A stretch of 64,000 nt of DNA. Source: Rattus norvegicus. Lineage: Eukaryota > Chordata > Mammalia > Rodentia > Muridae. The notes beneath the pieces are model-generated. The model made no database searches and had not been told where the DNA came from. It saw nothing but the letters and a program-made list of their open reading frames with translations. The stretch is taken from positions 55,061,039-55,125,038 of the forward strand of contig NC_086026.1 in assembly GCF_036323735.1 (NCBI RefSeq), in the 5' to 3' direction. Of this stretch, positions 1 through 43,500 are shown piece after piece (the first letter of the stretch is position 1; each line of letters begins with the position of its first letter). A program made the translations under genes and the position numbers.

Positions 1-2261
1 CGAATGCTTCTGCCTTGACAGAAAAGAGACAGCTGGCAAGCTGGATTACAGGGCTTGCAAGGCCTGTAGGAAACAGGAGGGAGAAAGCAGCATTCTGGTG
101 GCAGGATACCCTTAGGCACCACAAACTTGAGTTGGAAATGTTGCTGCTTAAGCTTCAGCCCTGACCCTCTGCCCAGCATCCTTTAGAGTCTCCAACCCCG
201 AGTATTCTTTCCGTCCTTCCAGAAGTACCGGTGTCATACTCAGGCTACCCGGCATGTGTCCCTATGGTACCCTGGCAGAGAAAGGGCCAATCTCATTTCC
301 CTGCTGGCCAAAGTCAGCAGAAGAAAATGCAGTTTGCCAGTTGCTTTAGTGATAGGGACTGCAGACTCAAGCCTACACTGGTACAAAGACTGAGTCTTGA
401 GATAAGCCAAAACCTATGCGATGCGAATGTTTGTACTCCTGGGGGCAGTCAAGATGAGGAGAGACAGGACAGACACAGGAAGGAGAAAGTAGCAAAGCTA
501 GGAAAGGCAGAGCTATAATCACTTTCTCCACATCTCCAAGACAGATGCCCATCTGGATTAAGAGAGGTAGCATTCCCCAACATGTCTTGTGGATGTAGTC
601 TGAACCGAAATGAAATGGAGAAAAGGGCTTATTAGCCAAAGAGATCTTTTTAACACTCTTAAAGGAACAGTGCTCATGAGAAAAGTCCCACTGGACACAT
701 GAATCCCTATCTTGTTAATTCCACCTGTCTCTCCCTGCTTCTACATGCTAGGTGGCACCAAAATGTCCCAACCCCAATGTCTTAGATGCCCTATGGGACA
801 ACAGTTAGAATATTGTAGGGCTGAGGATTGTCTTCCCAGCATAGGTTCACTCCAACCAAGGTGCTAAAAGGAACAGACAGGAAAGTTCTCCTATCTGATC
901 CACAAAGGCAGAACCCTCAAGATTCATTCAGCAGGGTTAGGGCTGATGCATTTGCCTCTGCCTAGATTTTGTCTTTATTTTATCTCTTTTTGCCCAATGG
1001 TACAAAATGGTAAGATCTTTATGGAATACTGAGTGGGTTCATTACTCTCTTGCCCTCTTCAATGGCCCCTCTATTTATCTGGCTAAGGAGACATCACACA
1101 TTGGCTAGTATTAAACAACGAATGTAAGATAGGGGGCTTTCTGGTTCTATGTCATTGCCTTCAGTATCAAGGCTGCCTGGAGAAAGGATGGCAGCCTTGG
1201 GGCTTCCTTACTTCCTTCTCCTTTCCCAATAGAGCAGTCTTTCTGTCCTGCTCTCTGCTGCCCCTCCCAATAGTACATGTACCCAGGCTGGTTCTTGGGC
1301 CAGGTAGTGGGGGCCACACTCCTCTTCCCTGTCAGTTCTAATACAACAGACATGAAGCCAGTGTTAGCAGGAAGAGCCGAGTTTTCCTGGGATGACCACT
1401 GCATCCTATCCTAGTATGCTCTACACTGCTTTCAGGTAGGGGACCTGCCAAGCATGGAATAGCTGGTGGGGAGACACTAGCAGGGCCTCTGGAGTTGCTG
1501 GCCCCAGCCAGCCGCCCACAAGCCATAAACCAATAAAATAAGAATCCTGCGTGCAGTTTTTCAGCTGGGTCCTCTTCATTGCCCTTGCACTGGTGCTGCT
1601 CTGGCTGACAAGGAATACCCCACACCCACAGACTGCTGGGAAGATGGAGACTGTCTGCTTCCAGCTCAGAACTACAGTGTAAATAAGCTTCCAGGATCAC
1701 TACCATGAAAACGCCACATTCTGCTTTACAAATTCTACCCACGTTGGGAAAAACTGGCTTTTTCCCATCTCTTTCCAGGGCAAAAAAACCTCAACCTAGT
1801 TGTTATTTACCCTAGTAACTGGTGTTCTTTTTTTTTTTTTTTAGGGGGGAAATTTGCATTTATTTTTCTTTTGATGGTTAACTCCTTTGTATTGTAAAAT
1901 TATGAACTCTGATATGTAAAACAGAAAAAAATCTTGACAACAGCTTCTTGCTTGTAAAAATATGTATTATACAGCTCTATTTTCAAAGTCTCCTGAAAAA
2001 ATGACTGCTTATCTCCACATTGTATGTGGGGCTTTGCCACTGGTCTGCATGGACTGAGGCCCAGTGGGCAGAGGTGATGGAAACAGGCATGGCAGACTCA
2101 GTGTTTTTCTCACTGCTTCTCTGCAAGGATAGAGCCACAGTGACAAGGCTCCAACTGCAAGGGCCCACTCTCCAAAATGCTGCCTTCCTAGGGTTTGCTC
2201 TGAGAGACAGTTTGACCCCAACTCATTCCTGCTTTTTTTCCTCTCTACTCTATTGGCTTCA

Positions 2262-2375
2262 AAGTTATTTGTTTGTTTGTTTATTTATTTATTTATTTGA
2301 AAAGAAGTTATTTTTTTTCTTACTTTCTTTTTTCTTTCTTTTCTTCCTTTTCTTTTTTTTCTTTTTTTGAGGCAG
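2262..2375. repeat. T-rich low-complexity tract with (TTTA)n
   Basis: Runs of TTTG/TTTA units pass into a long T/C-rich tract. It joins the A-tail side of the adjacent minus-oriented B1-like SINE and lies inside the BACE1 3' UTR. Open reading frames crossing it are phenylalanine/lysine artefacts. Confidence 0.85.
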
Positions 2376-2620
2376 CATTTCATGTAGATCAGGCTAGCCT
2401 TGAACTTGTAGCAACCTTCCTGCCTTTGCCTCCTGAATGCTGGGATTATAGGTGTATGCCACCACTCCTCGACAGAAACCATATATATGTGTGTGTGAAT
2501 GTGTGTGTGTCCATAGGGGAAGGGGCCAGGAGAATGAGATATGTAGCCCAGGCTAGCCTCTTGTACATCCACCTGCCAAATGCCATGATTACAGGTTTGT
2601 GCCACTATGTTTAACTAAAC
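2376..2620 (-). mobile_element. B1-type SINE fragments in the BACE1 3' UTR
   Basis: Two diverged minus-orientation B1 pieces, each carrying the signature of reversed B1 (caggctagcctTGAAC-like, then gctgggattataggtgt at about 2,440; a second similar block at 2,547-2,610). A short TG-rich spacer separates them. Confidence 0.7.
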
Positions 2621-3899
2621 ACATTCTTTATGCTCACTTTCAATTTACAGTTTTCAGGGGACACTGTGAGGTACTATACAGCTAGTGCTGGATGCTGCAC
2701 AGTTGAGGGGAAAGAACAATCTTAAGATTACAAGACAAAACGAATCACCTACATGAAAAGAACAAAGGAAGCAGATTTCCATTTTGCCACCTTTTTCTGT
2801 TCAAGTAGTACCAAACTGGAGACAAGAAGGCAAAAGTACTTCATTAACCAAAGAACAGAGGTCACTTGACCTCTAAAAAGTTTAGGACTCAGGCTGTTCC
2901 ATTCCCTCTTAAAGATGCCAAGATAACCCTGGGAAGTCCAGTCCCCTAAACATGCCTGTCAGTCAGCCTGTGCAAATAACGCAAGAGGAGAGAATTCATC
3001 CATGAGCTCATAGGCAATGAAGAAAAACCAAAGGAGAGTTAGTTAGCTTAGAAAGGAGAGCTGCTATCCTAATACAAACTGCTAGCTTCAAGAAGCATTC
3101 CCAGTCCCAAAATGGGAAAACATCAATTGCCGGTAACATAATGTTGCCCTTCCCTCAGATGCAATTTTTTTCTCAATTAACACTTGTTTAATTCTGAAAA
3201 AGAAGGTAATTAAAGCCATTTCCTATAGGAGTAAAGATAAAGATTGGAAAAGAATCAAGGTTCTCAGAGCCACAGCTGTCTCGGACATGAAGACCAGAAG
3301 TACTCAATAAGCGGAGGTGGAGAACCATCTCACTCCGATGGGAACCCACAGAGCATGGCTATAACTGTACCACCTCCCTTCATCTCACTGTCTCACTGTA
3401 GCCTAGACAGGAAATGTGTCCTCCATAGCTTTCTTGGTTGACAAATGAAGTCCAACATCCCATGATTATTCTGCCAGTTATTTTGCACAAACATCTCACC
3501 CCAGTGCCTGTGTGGAGCTCATCCAAGGTGAAACCAAACCACTTGGTAGTGAACCAACTGCCTTAACCTTTGGGGAAGGGGACTGCTAGATCAGGAGACC
3601 AGAGGAATGGGAAGGTTAAGCACTTTGCAAGCCTGGCTGGTCAGTGCTTAGTGGAGGCTAAACTAGTCGCAACAAGGGGATGGTGGCTCAGCCCAGGGGG
3701 GAAATCTGTGAATTGTGCTTTTCTATCCAGAAAGTAGACAGAAGATGGTGGGAGAAATGGAACCTGATTTTGTTGTTCTTGGACTGTAGATTTTACTGAC
3801 GTAAAACAGAATATCCTGTATACCTGATATCAATGTATAAATAATGAGCATTAACACAGTAAAATGTTCAATGAAGAATCAAACTATCAGAGTTACATT

Positions 3900-4415
3900 T
3901 CTTCCCCCTCAACCAGTATCATTTTATCTACTGGAGTAGAATGGCTAAAATAACACCAAGGCTTTGGAGGCCCCTGCAAGGCCAGGCGTCTGGATGCACA
4001 GCAGGTGAGCACCAGATTGCAAATCTGCATACATGAGCCTTATAAAAATGGACTAGGGGCTGGGCCAAACCAAAGCAGGATGGCCTTAGCACAACAGCAG
4101 CTTCCTAGATGTTTAGACAACAGCCCTAATGCAGGGATCATGATTTCAAGGCCAAGTTAAAGATCATATATCCCTACAGTCTGCATCCTCACAAAAGCCT
4201 GCAAGATGAGGGGGGGAGGGGTGCTTCTGCATTATATACATACTTTCATTACGAACATCTGAATACAGACTTTCTATACACACATTACCTATATAATAAA
4301 AATGTACACGGCATGAGTATATGTCACTGTATAAATATATAGAGTTTTAGAAATCTTGAACCCGCGCTTCCTGTTCACATCCGTTTCTCCTCTTCTTCCT
4401 CCCCAGGCGGGTCCA
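3900..4415 (-). other. RNF214: RNF214 3' UTR (end approximate)
   Basis: Minus-strand sequence after the RNF214 stop codon. No AATAAA (TTTATT on the plus strand) lies between the stop and the BACE1 end. A GATAAA-type variant at about 3,925 is one candidate signal and would place cleavage near 3,900, almost touching the BACE1 end. The proximal 150 bases are AT-rich. The 5' edge is certain and the 3' edge is a guess. Confidence 0.45.
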
Positions 4416-35765
<31,350 letters not shown>

Positions 35766-37200
35766 CTGCACTCTGGACATTCAGAAACAAATGAAACAAC
35801 ACAAGTTACAAAGCTGGAAGCATTCCTCTGTACAATGCCCATTGAGTCGGTCCCTCCAAACACCTAAGAAAGAGTACTCTACAGGGATAATAAAAACCAC
35901 TTCCTGCTGAAAGTCTCAGCACCAGCCCTCAGGAACTGTCATATGTACGTAAATATCAGGAGTCTAAGCAAAGACTTTACTTCTGTTCTTGACAGAAATG
36001 CAGTCATTTCAAATAGATGATAATCCTGATAGGAATTTTCTGAATGGTCCACATACTTACCTTGTCTACTACCATTTATTAAAGCTGACCCTTTTGGCCA
36101 AGAACCAATTTGTTTAAATCCCTTTTGGCTGTTGCAGTCAAAGCATTCTCTATTAATTTAAGTAATAGGGTTTCTGTGTTGTGTTTCCAAGAACAAGTCA
36201 CCCTGGACCATCTCTGTGGGCTGTCTTTTAGCCTGTCGGTTTTCCTTTCCTACAGAAGGGAATATTTGGTATCTGGCAATGCCCCACTAGTAAGTTACCA
36301 TTGTGGCAAAACAGGTGACTACTTGGTTACTCCAGGAGAAAAGGGAGATGCTGAAATACATGGTAACTCAAGTAAGGGAACCCAAGAAGATGCTTTTTTA
36401 CATTTTTATTTTTAAGAGCATCTTTTTTTGCTGCAAAATAAAACTCCGCCTTCTATGGTGACAAGAAAAACTACTAGGTGGTGAAGGTAGGATCAGTTCA
36501 CATTCCTGCTTTTATTTTGACAGCATCACATGAATACCTCTGAACCCAGAAGAATGCACAAGAGCAGAGACTGAGTTAGGCTGAATCAGTCACAGCTCAG
36601 TGTCTCAGTTTCCTCTCATAATAAAAGCTCCTGGGTGAAAATGGGCCCTGAAACGCCATTATTGCATCTCGGATGCAAACATTCTGCCTCCAATAGAGTC
36701 GAGATCATTGCCTCCAACAGGGAACAAGGTCTGGGTCACCGTTGCCCGGTAAACGAAAACCTTAGGGCAAGGGTCATACGTTTAACTCCGCAGCTAGAGA
36801 GCAAAGCGAGAGGGGTGGGGGTCGCACATCTGGCTGGAGAGTCCCGTTTACCCAAGGGAATCCCGCAATCCAGTGATGGTCACCAGCCAGACAGCGACGC
36901 AGAAGGGGACAATGGGGGGAAGCTTCTCCCGGTGGTCACCGCCACTCTTCACTGGAAGCTACCGCTACGCTGGCGCCTGGCACTGGCCAGGGCCACCTCC
37001 ACCCCTTCCCCTCCGTCCTCACCGGCCGCCAGCACCCGTCCCACTGCCAAGCCGGGCTCCCGCCCCCGTCTCCGCCGCCCCCTCCCCGCCCCCCGCCGCG
37101 CCCCCAGGTCCCGCCGCCCAGACCCGCGCGCCGCCTCGCACACACCTCCCGCGCCGCGCCCCCGGGGAGCAAAGCGGGGGGGGGGAGGGAAGGGACGCAC
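35766..37200 (-). other. RNF214 intron 1
   Basis: 1.4 kb with no recognisable SINE, unlike every other long intron here. The right part (from about 36,930) is inside the CpG island. The absence of SINEs is typical of promoter-proximal sequence. Confidence 0.65.
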
Positions 37201-37900
37201 CTGAGCGGGCGGAGAGGGGGAGGGGGCGACCAAGCCTGGGGGAGGGGTCGAGCGCCGGCCCGCGCGCGGCACCTCCCACTTCCGGCGGCGCGAGCGCAGG
37301 GGGCGAGGCCGGGGCGGCGAGAGGAGCGTCCCCGCGGGGTGTGCGGCCGCCACCGACGGCGCCCTCTGGCGGCAGGCACAGGCAGCGCCCGGGCAACGGG
37401 GCCGCTGAAGGATAGCCCTGAGACCCAACGGAGCCCGAGGGAACGCGGGCCAGAGAGACGGCGGCCGGATGGAGGCGGGAGCCTCTCTGAGGAGTTTATG
37501 GGGAAAGAGTCAAGGCTATGGCAGTCCGACGGAGAAAAGCCGCGAGGGGTGTTTGGAGATTGAAACCGAGATGGTCCTTACAGAGGACGCCATGAAGGAC
37601 GAGGGCCCTCTGGCAGAGGGGGTCCTGTGGCGGACGACACGAGGACTCGGGGCGCCGGAACTCCCACACCCCGCACGGGCCTGTGGCAGAAGCGGTCGGC
37701 GGGCGTCGGCCCAGCGCCCGGAGCTCTGCCCGCTGGTCAAGAGGCCGCAGGCCCAGCCGCTGATTGGTTGCGGCGCCCGGCGGAAGTGATGTTGCTGTCA
37801 GTGGCGCCTCCGGCTCCCGGGAAGCTGAGAGTTTCCGCAGGGTGGCGGCTGCGGCGGCGGCGGCAGCGGTAGCAACTGCAACAGTAGCAACGAAGGCTGT
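36930..37900. promoter_or_regulatory. CpG island, divergent RNF214/PCSK7 promoter
   Basis: About 1 kb of GC-rich, CpG-dense sequence between the head-to-head first exons of RNF214 (minus, donor at 37,200) and PCSK7 (plus, donor at 37,903). Visible elements: an ETS motif on the RNF214 strand at 37,278-37,285 (ACTTCCGG on plus), an ETS-like GCGGAAGTG at 37,780-37,788 on the PCSK7 side, and an inverted CCAAT box (GATTGG) at 37,762-37,767. No TATA box is evident, as expected for a housekeeping promoter. Confidence 0.85.
37201..37330 (-). other. RNF214: RNF214 non-coding exon 1 (5' end approximate)
   Basis: On the minus strand, gcccgctcag is followed by gtgcgtcc, a good splice donor inside the CpG island, with an ETS motif (CCGGAAGT) at 37,285-37,278. 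Splicing from here to the acceptor at 35,766 would supply the 5' UTR. The start site is not determinable; the upper limit given is a guess. Confidence 0.55.
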
Positions 37901-37902
37901 GG
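37790..37902 (+). other. PCSK7: PCSK7 non-coding exon 1 (5' end approximate)
   Basis: GC-rich sequence with a short CGG repeat ends at a strong donor (gctgtgg then gtgagttg). It lies just downstream of an inverted CCAAT box and an ETS-like site. The start site is inferred. Confidence 0.65.
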
Positions 37903-39306
37903 GTGAGTTGGGGAGTAGATGTAGGGGGCTGGACTTCGGAAATACGAGTAGCCCTTGAGTAGGGCTGGTTGGCAACTGCGGAGGAGGCGCTGTGCTGAGG
38001 ACACCTTGGGTCCTGGCGTGGGCGACCCTAGAGGGACCGGGCCTCCGGGTCATAGGTTCCGGACAGCATTGGTCCTAATGAGAGAGAGGCGCATTGCACA
38101 GAGCAGCCGAGTCCGCGGGAGGGAGGGAGGCATCAGTAAATTAACTCTTTGTACAGACCCTGGTTCCTGTGAGGAGTGAAGGGGCTTGAAGGACGGTGGC
38201 TTAAGAACAGAATCTTGAACGGGAAAGGTGCCCTTCTACCTTAGTTGAGGGAGATGGGGGTCTGTTTTCAGAGAGTGCTTAAGATTTCTTGCCCAGAAGT
38301 CTGAGTAAAAGTGCTGCTGTGCCCCTGGGTGACAGAAAAAAGCTGTTTCTCTTCCAGAAATCTCTGTTGGAACCTAGAGACTGTAGGAACCCTACCTGGG
38401 TGGATAACTGCAACCAAACCAAACTCTGGATTTACTTATGTGCAGACTAGGGAAGACACCTGGGTATCTTGGGACAAATCGAAGCAGCTCAGGGGCAGGA
38501 AGAATGTCAGAGGAAATATGCCAGGGAACTTAAGAGCATGGTGTCCCACACCTGTAATAACAGCAGTAAAGGGGTGAAAGCAAGACAATCATAAGTTCTC
38601 AGCCAACCTTTATTAGGTAAAGAAAGCTTGTTTAAGCTGGGCGTTGGTGGCACACACCTTTATAATCCAAGCACTCTGGAAGTGGAAGCGGGCTGGTCTC
38701 TTTGAGTTCCAGGCCAGCCTGAAATAGAGAGTGAATGAGATCCAAGGAGTCTTTGGTAAAACAGTCTTTTCCAGAACATTTTAAGTTGGCACCAGCTGAG
38801 TGTATGTCTGGGTACCAAGACTGCTCCAGGGTGGGCTCGGTAGACAGTAGTGAGTTTTAAAGCAGCTCAGAACCCTACATGTGCTTTGTTCCTGTCCCCA
38901 CAGTTGCTCTATAGTTCTAATTTGGTAGTTGTTTCCTATGGGTGGCTGAAGACAGGGCTGGAGCCTGTGCCCTCACTGAAAACCCTACCTGCTTTTCCCA
39001 TCTGGACCTTGAGAAGCGGGATTGCCAGTTTCCTGTTAATGGGGGATGCTAACAGTTAGGTCTTGCTAGGCCTTTAAAGAGGCAAGCAAGAATGACATGA
39101 TAGGTGAAGAAGTGGGGTATCTGGATTCTGTATTGGTGTGGCCTTATTGTGATGGATGTCTCCCAGTCTGTGGCCTGTTTTAGATCCCTGGAAATGATAC
39201 TTAATGCTGGTCACTGGTTAGGCCTAGCCTTCACTATAGCTTCTGCTTTGCTGGCTTTGGTGGAACACTTTTTTGTTGTTATTGTTCCTGTTCTTGGGGC
39301 CCACAG
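37903..39306 (+). other. PCSK7 intron 1
   Basis: Mostly unique sequence with one diverged plus-orientation B1 at about 38,630-38,735. No convincing exon. Confidence 0.65.
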
Positions 39307-39426
39307 GTCTGCAGCTGTGTTCCCAGTCGACATTGCTCACGGTGAAGGTGACATCTCCCTCCAGTTTCACAAAATGAGTGTGGTATGGTTACGAAGACCA
39401 GGACCTAAACTTCACAGAGAGCCCAG
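39307..39426 (+). other. PCSK7: Putative PCSK7 non-coding exon 2
   Basis: Bracketed by a good acceptor (ttggggcccacag) and donor (gagcccag then gtaggaat), 120 bases. It contains an ATG at 39,374 that opens a short upstream ORF. Supported by splice signals only. Confidence 0.55.
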
Positions 39427-39509
39427 GTAGGAATGGGGCCCCACAGTGGAAGACAGAAGGCAACTGGGAAAAAGACTTATATTGTCTCTAGATAAGAGGG
39501 AACTAGAGC

Positions 39510-39655
39510 TGTGTCTGGTGGCTCATGCCTGTAATCCCAGGTAGACGCAGGGGAATCTCTGTGAATTGGAGGCCAGCATGATGGTCTACATGCTGAGTTC
39601 CAGGACAGCCAGAGATACATAGTGAGTTCAAGTTTTTTTAAAAAAAAAAAAAAAG
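39510..39655 (+). mobile_element. B1 SINE
   Basis: Plus orientation: agctgtgtctggtggctcat head, gtaatcccaggtagacgcag, poly(A) tail at 39,638-39,654. Lies in PCSK7 intron 2. Confidence 0.85.
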
Positions 39656-40049
39656 AGGAAAATGGGGTCCTGATGCTGCCTGTCATGGGAGTAATTGATG
39701 TGTACTTGGAGTACCTGAATGAGCAGCCTGAATCCACAAGCACCTGAATGATGCCAAGTTATTGGGGTACCAAGGGATGGTCCATTGTGCCATGGAATTC
39801 ATCCACCGGGGTTAGCCCTGGCTCATACTCTACCTGGAGATTAACATTTTGATTAGGGATAAATGTAATTGGTAGGGGAAGGAAAGAGACTATGAATATC
39901 ACGAGACTAATCACTTGAAAGAGGTGTGTTGGGCTTCCCATGGGGAGCACACTGACAGACCACAGTCATTTCTCTGAGATTCCTATAGTTGCTGGCTTTT
40001 TTTTTTCTTTCTTTCTTTCTTTCTCTGATTCTTTTCCCTTTGTCTGCAG

Positions 40050-40526
40050 CCTGCTGTTCTGATGCCGAAAGGGAGACAGAAAGTCCCACGCTTGGATGCC
40101 CGCCTGGGCCTGCCTATCTGCCTCTGTCTGGAATTAGCCATCTTCTTTCTGGTTCCCCAGGTCATGGGCCTAACAGAGGCAGGTGGTCTTGACACCTTGG
40201 GTGCAGGGGGGCTAAGCTGGGCTGTACATCTGGACAGCCTAGAAGGTGAGAGGAAGGAAGAGAGTCTGATACAACAGGCAAATGCTGTGGCCCAGGCAGC
40301 GGGGCTGGTGAATGCTGGGCGCATTGGAGAGCTCCAGGGGCACTACCTCTTTGTCCAGCCAGCTGGGCACGGGCAAGCCATGGAGGCGGAGGCCATGCGG
40401 CAACAGGCAGAGGCTGTGTTAGCCAAGCATGAAGCTGTGCGCTGGCACTCAGAGCAGAGGCTGCTGAAGAGGGCCAAGCGCAGCATCCACTTCAATGATC
40501 CCAAGTATCCTCAACAGTGGCACCTG
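40050..40526 (+). CDS. PCSK7: PCSK7 exon 3, signal peptide and prodomain
   Basis: Acceptor tttgtctgcag. Twelve bases of 5' UTR precede the ATG at 40,062; it encodes residues 1-155. It contains the hydrophobic signal, the prodomain and the RAKR cleavage site with the new N-terminus SIHFND. Donor gtaagt. Confidence 0.97.
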
Positions 40527-43500
40527 GTAAGTACGGCTAAGATAGACAGGGCCTGCTCTAGTGTGCTTTTGACTGAGGCTTTCTCCCACTGCCCTGTACT
40601 TTACTGAAGGGCATGTCTGTATACAAGGAATATAATTTGCTCTTAGTCCACATCTTCCCTGTCTGCTGTGAAGATCGAGGCAGTGCTGAGGGTGTGCACT
40701 CTCCAGCTAGTCGACCTGCGCTCCTGGTCTAGCGTTCCGCTTTCTAGCACGTACTTTGGCAGAGCTGCTTCACCTCTCTGTGCCCCACCTGTAAAATGGA
40801 GGTCATAGCAGTGCATACCTCATGGAACGACCATTAAAACAAATGAGTGTGCATGTGAAACTTTTAGAAAAGTTTCTTACTCATGTCGGACCCTGTTATG
40901 CATAGGCTGATTGCTGTCCTTAACTGTATAGTAATGACCACTTAGCCATAGCTGCCATTTCACCCTTGAGTTACCACAAGTGAGACCAAGAATTGATTAG
41001 AGGGGCAGGACTTTAATGTGCCCCGTCTGGGCTTTGTTCCCCCACGAACCTGTTGGTCTGTAGCCTCTGTTTGGTTCTTTGATAGAAGCCAAGGGAAGGG
41101 AGGGGTAGCTTTAACTTGCCCCTCTGGGCTGAGCTATGTGTCAATTGGTTTCTATCTTCTACAGAATAATCGGCGGAGCCCAGGAAGAGACATCAATGTG
41201 ACAGGTGTGTGGGAGAGAAATGTAACTGGGCGAGGGGTGACGGTGGTAGTGGTGGACGACGGAGTGGAGCACACCGTCCAGGACATTGCACCCAACTATG
41301 TGAGTGGCCGGGAGTGAGCCCTTGCTGCCACGTTGCTCCTTCCCTTTTGTTCCTTTTCCTAGAAGGCACTGGGCCAAGGCAGACAGCCTGGGAGGGGTTT
41401 CTGTCTCCTTTCTCAGTTAGCTTTCCAAACTCACAGTTAAGGCCCAGAAGTTGACTTTAGTCTATATCAATAATTCCTGCATCCTCTTGTTGCTGCTTAC
41501 CTGGGAGGGGAGCTGGGAATGACCCTATGGGCAACTACTTTCTCTTCAAAGGTTCTGAAAACGTCTGGCTAAGGTGGGACCTTTAGAAAGTCTGAAGTCT
41601 TTTATCCCGGGTTTTCCCCAAGCAGTGGACACAGTCCTATACCAGGCAAGAGAGACATTTGATCAAAACAAAAACAAAACAAAACAAATAATCCTGAACC
41701 TTCTCAGTTTTCCCCAGTGTCCTTGGCTCATATTTTATAACCTTTGTTTGCTCAGGGCAGTGGGAGGAAACTCCCAGTTCCTGCTCTCCTGATGTTTGGG
41801 AACTGACTCCTTCAAACCAGTAAGTAACCCAAGTTGACCCTTCCGTGTTTCAGAGCCCAGAGGGAAGCTATGACCTCAACTCTAATGACCCAGATCCTAT
41901 GCCCCACCCTGATGAGGAGAACGGTAACCACCATGGGACCCGGTGTGCAGGAGAAATTGCAGCTGTGCCCAACAACAGCTTCTGTGCAGTAGGTGTGGCC
42001 TATGGGAGCCGAATAGCAGGTAACTCATGCTTCCCAGGGAAGCTCCTGGGATACAGTGATTATTTTCTGCCTTCCCCATTCTTTTTCATACCCTCAGTGT
42101 CTGTAGCCTAAAGGAAGGAGTAAGAGCAGCAAGTTAATTAACTCATTGATTTTTCAGGGCTGTGGTATTTCAAATGAGTTGTTAGCAGCAGTATTTATTG
42201 TACCATATAAAACAGGTAAATGTGCAAATGCTCATATTTTGGGCTGTAGGTCCCAAGCTGCACCTGCTCAAGTCTTTTTCCTGTTTCTTTCTTTCTTTTT
42301 TTAAGATTTATTTACTATATATAAGTACACTGTTGGTGTCTTCAGACACGCCAGAAGAGGGCATCAGATCTCATTACAGATGGTGGTGAGCCACCATGTG
42401 GTTGCTGGGATTTGAACTCAGGACCACTGGAAGAGCAGTCAGTGCTCTTAACCGCTGAGCCATCTCTCCAGCCCTTCTCTTTCCTGTTTCTGATCACATT
42501 TGTGCTCACCACTGATCCACATCACTGTGCTCTGCTCTTGTTTCCATATTTTATCAAGTGTGCCTCCCACAACTCCACATCTATGGAGGCTGCTCTCTCA
42601 GTCCCAACTCTTCAGTCCCCTGCTCTCCACTCTCCAAAGAGAGCCTAGCTGTATGGCTCTCAAGAAAGGTAGTTCCACGGTTCTTCATCTCAATCTTGTT
42701 GGTCAAGGGGAAAGGATGTACATTCCTGAATCCTGACAGATGGCCTGGGAACCTAAAGCCTCAACAGGCTGGCTGTGTTTCCAGCAGGGGGCCTCAGCAC
42801 TCTGCAAATCCCTGTTTGTTCTTAATTTACCGTCACAATGTGACCCACTCCATTTTAGGGAAAGAACTTGAGCATCACTGGGGGTAGCAAAGGTAATGAA
42901 TACTATTCACTTAATTCCTTTATTCTGTCAATTACTAAGCTAGTGTTTCACATGAAATGCCAAGCTAAAAGGGGAAATCTTAGATCATCTATATTCTAAC
43001 CCAGTGTTTCCCACCTCTCAGGATCATTAGATCTGTGTTCAAGCATAATAATAGACACTTGAAAGCTAGGCATGGTAGTACATGCCTGCCTGTCCATAAT
43101 CCCAGGATTTGGGAAGTAGGGGGGGAGGATCAGGAATTCAAGATCATCTTTTGCTTTGTAGTAAGTTTAAGACAAGCCTATGCCAGCTAAGACATACAAA
43201 AAAACAAAAAAAGGCAGGCCATAATGGCACACGCTTTTAATCCCAGCACTCAGGAAGCAGAAGCAGGCAGATCTCTTGAGTTTCAGGCCAGCCTGGTCTA
43301 TAAAGTGAGTTCTAGGAGAACCAGGACTACACAGAGAAACTGTGTCCTAAAAAAACAAACAAACAAACAAACAACAAAAAAAAAAAAACCCACATTTTTT
43401 TGAACTAGTAACACTTATATATGGTATAAAAATTCAAAGTGCAAGGAGGGGTCTGGTGTGTAGTTCCATAAAGTGCTTACCATGCAAGCCTGAGGACCTG

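Larger units (their letters stand above)
1..3885 (+). other. BACE1: BACE1 distal 3' UTR (partial)
   Basis: No coding exon is present. The stretch is recognised as the long 3' UTR of beta-secretase 1 because several blocks resemble the conserved distal mammalian BACE1 3' UTR: the block around 1,940-1,980 (cttgcttgtaaaaatatg), the block around 2,700-2,960, and the end around 3,785-3,885 (gtataaataatgagc followed by acacagtaaaatgttcaatg). Gene order supports it, since BACE1 is the known convergent neighbour of RNF214. The polyadenylation signal appears to be a variant, with no clean AATAAA in the last 40 bases; cleavage near 3,885 is inferred. Rodent SINE and T-rich sequence interrupts the UTR at 2,260-2,620. 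An AATAAA at about 1,533 could serve a shorter isoform. The identification rests on remembered sequence and synteny, without an alignment. Confidence 0.8.

Noticed and set aside
36635..37428. Several overlapping Pro/Arg/Ala-rich ORFs of 125-189 codons
   Set aside because: GC-rich CpG-island sequence lacks stop codons in many frames. The frames overlap on both strands and fit no family.
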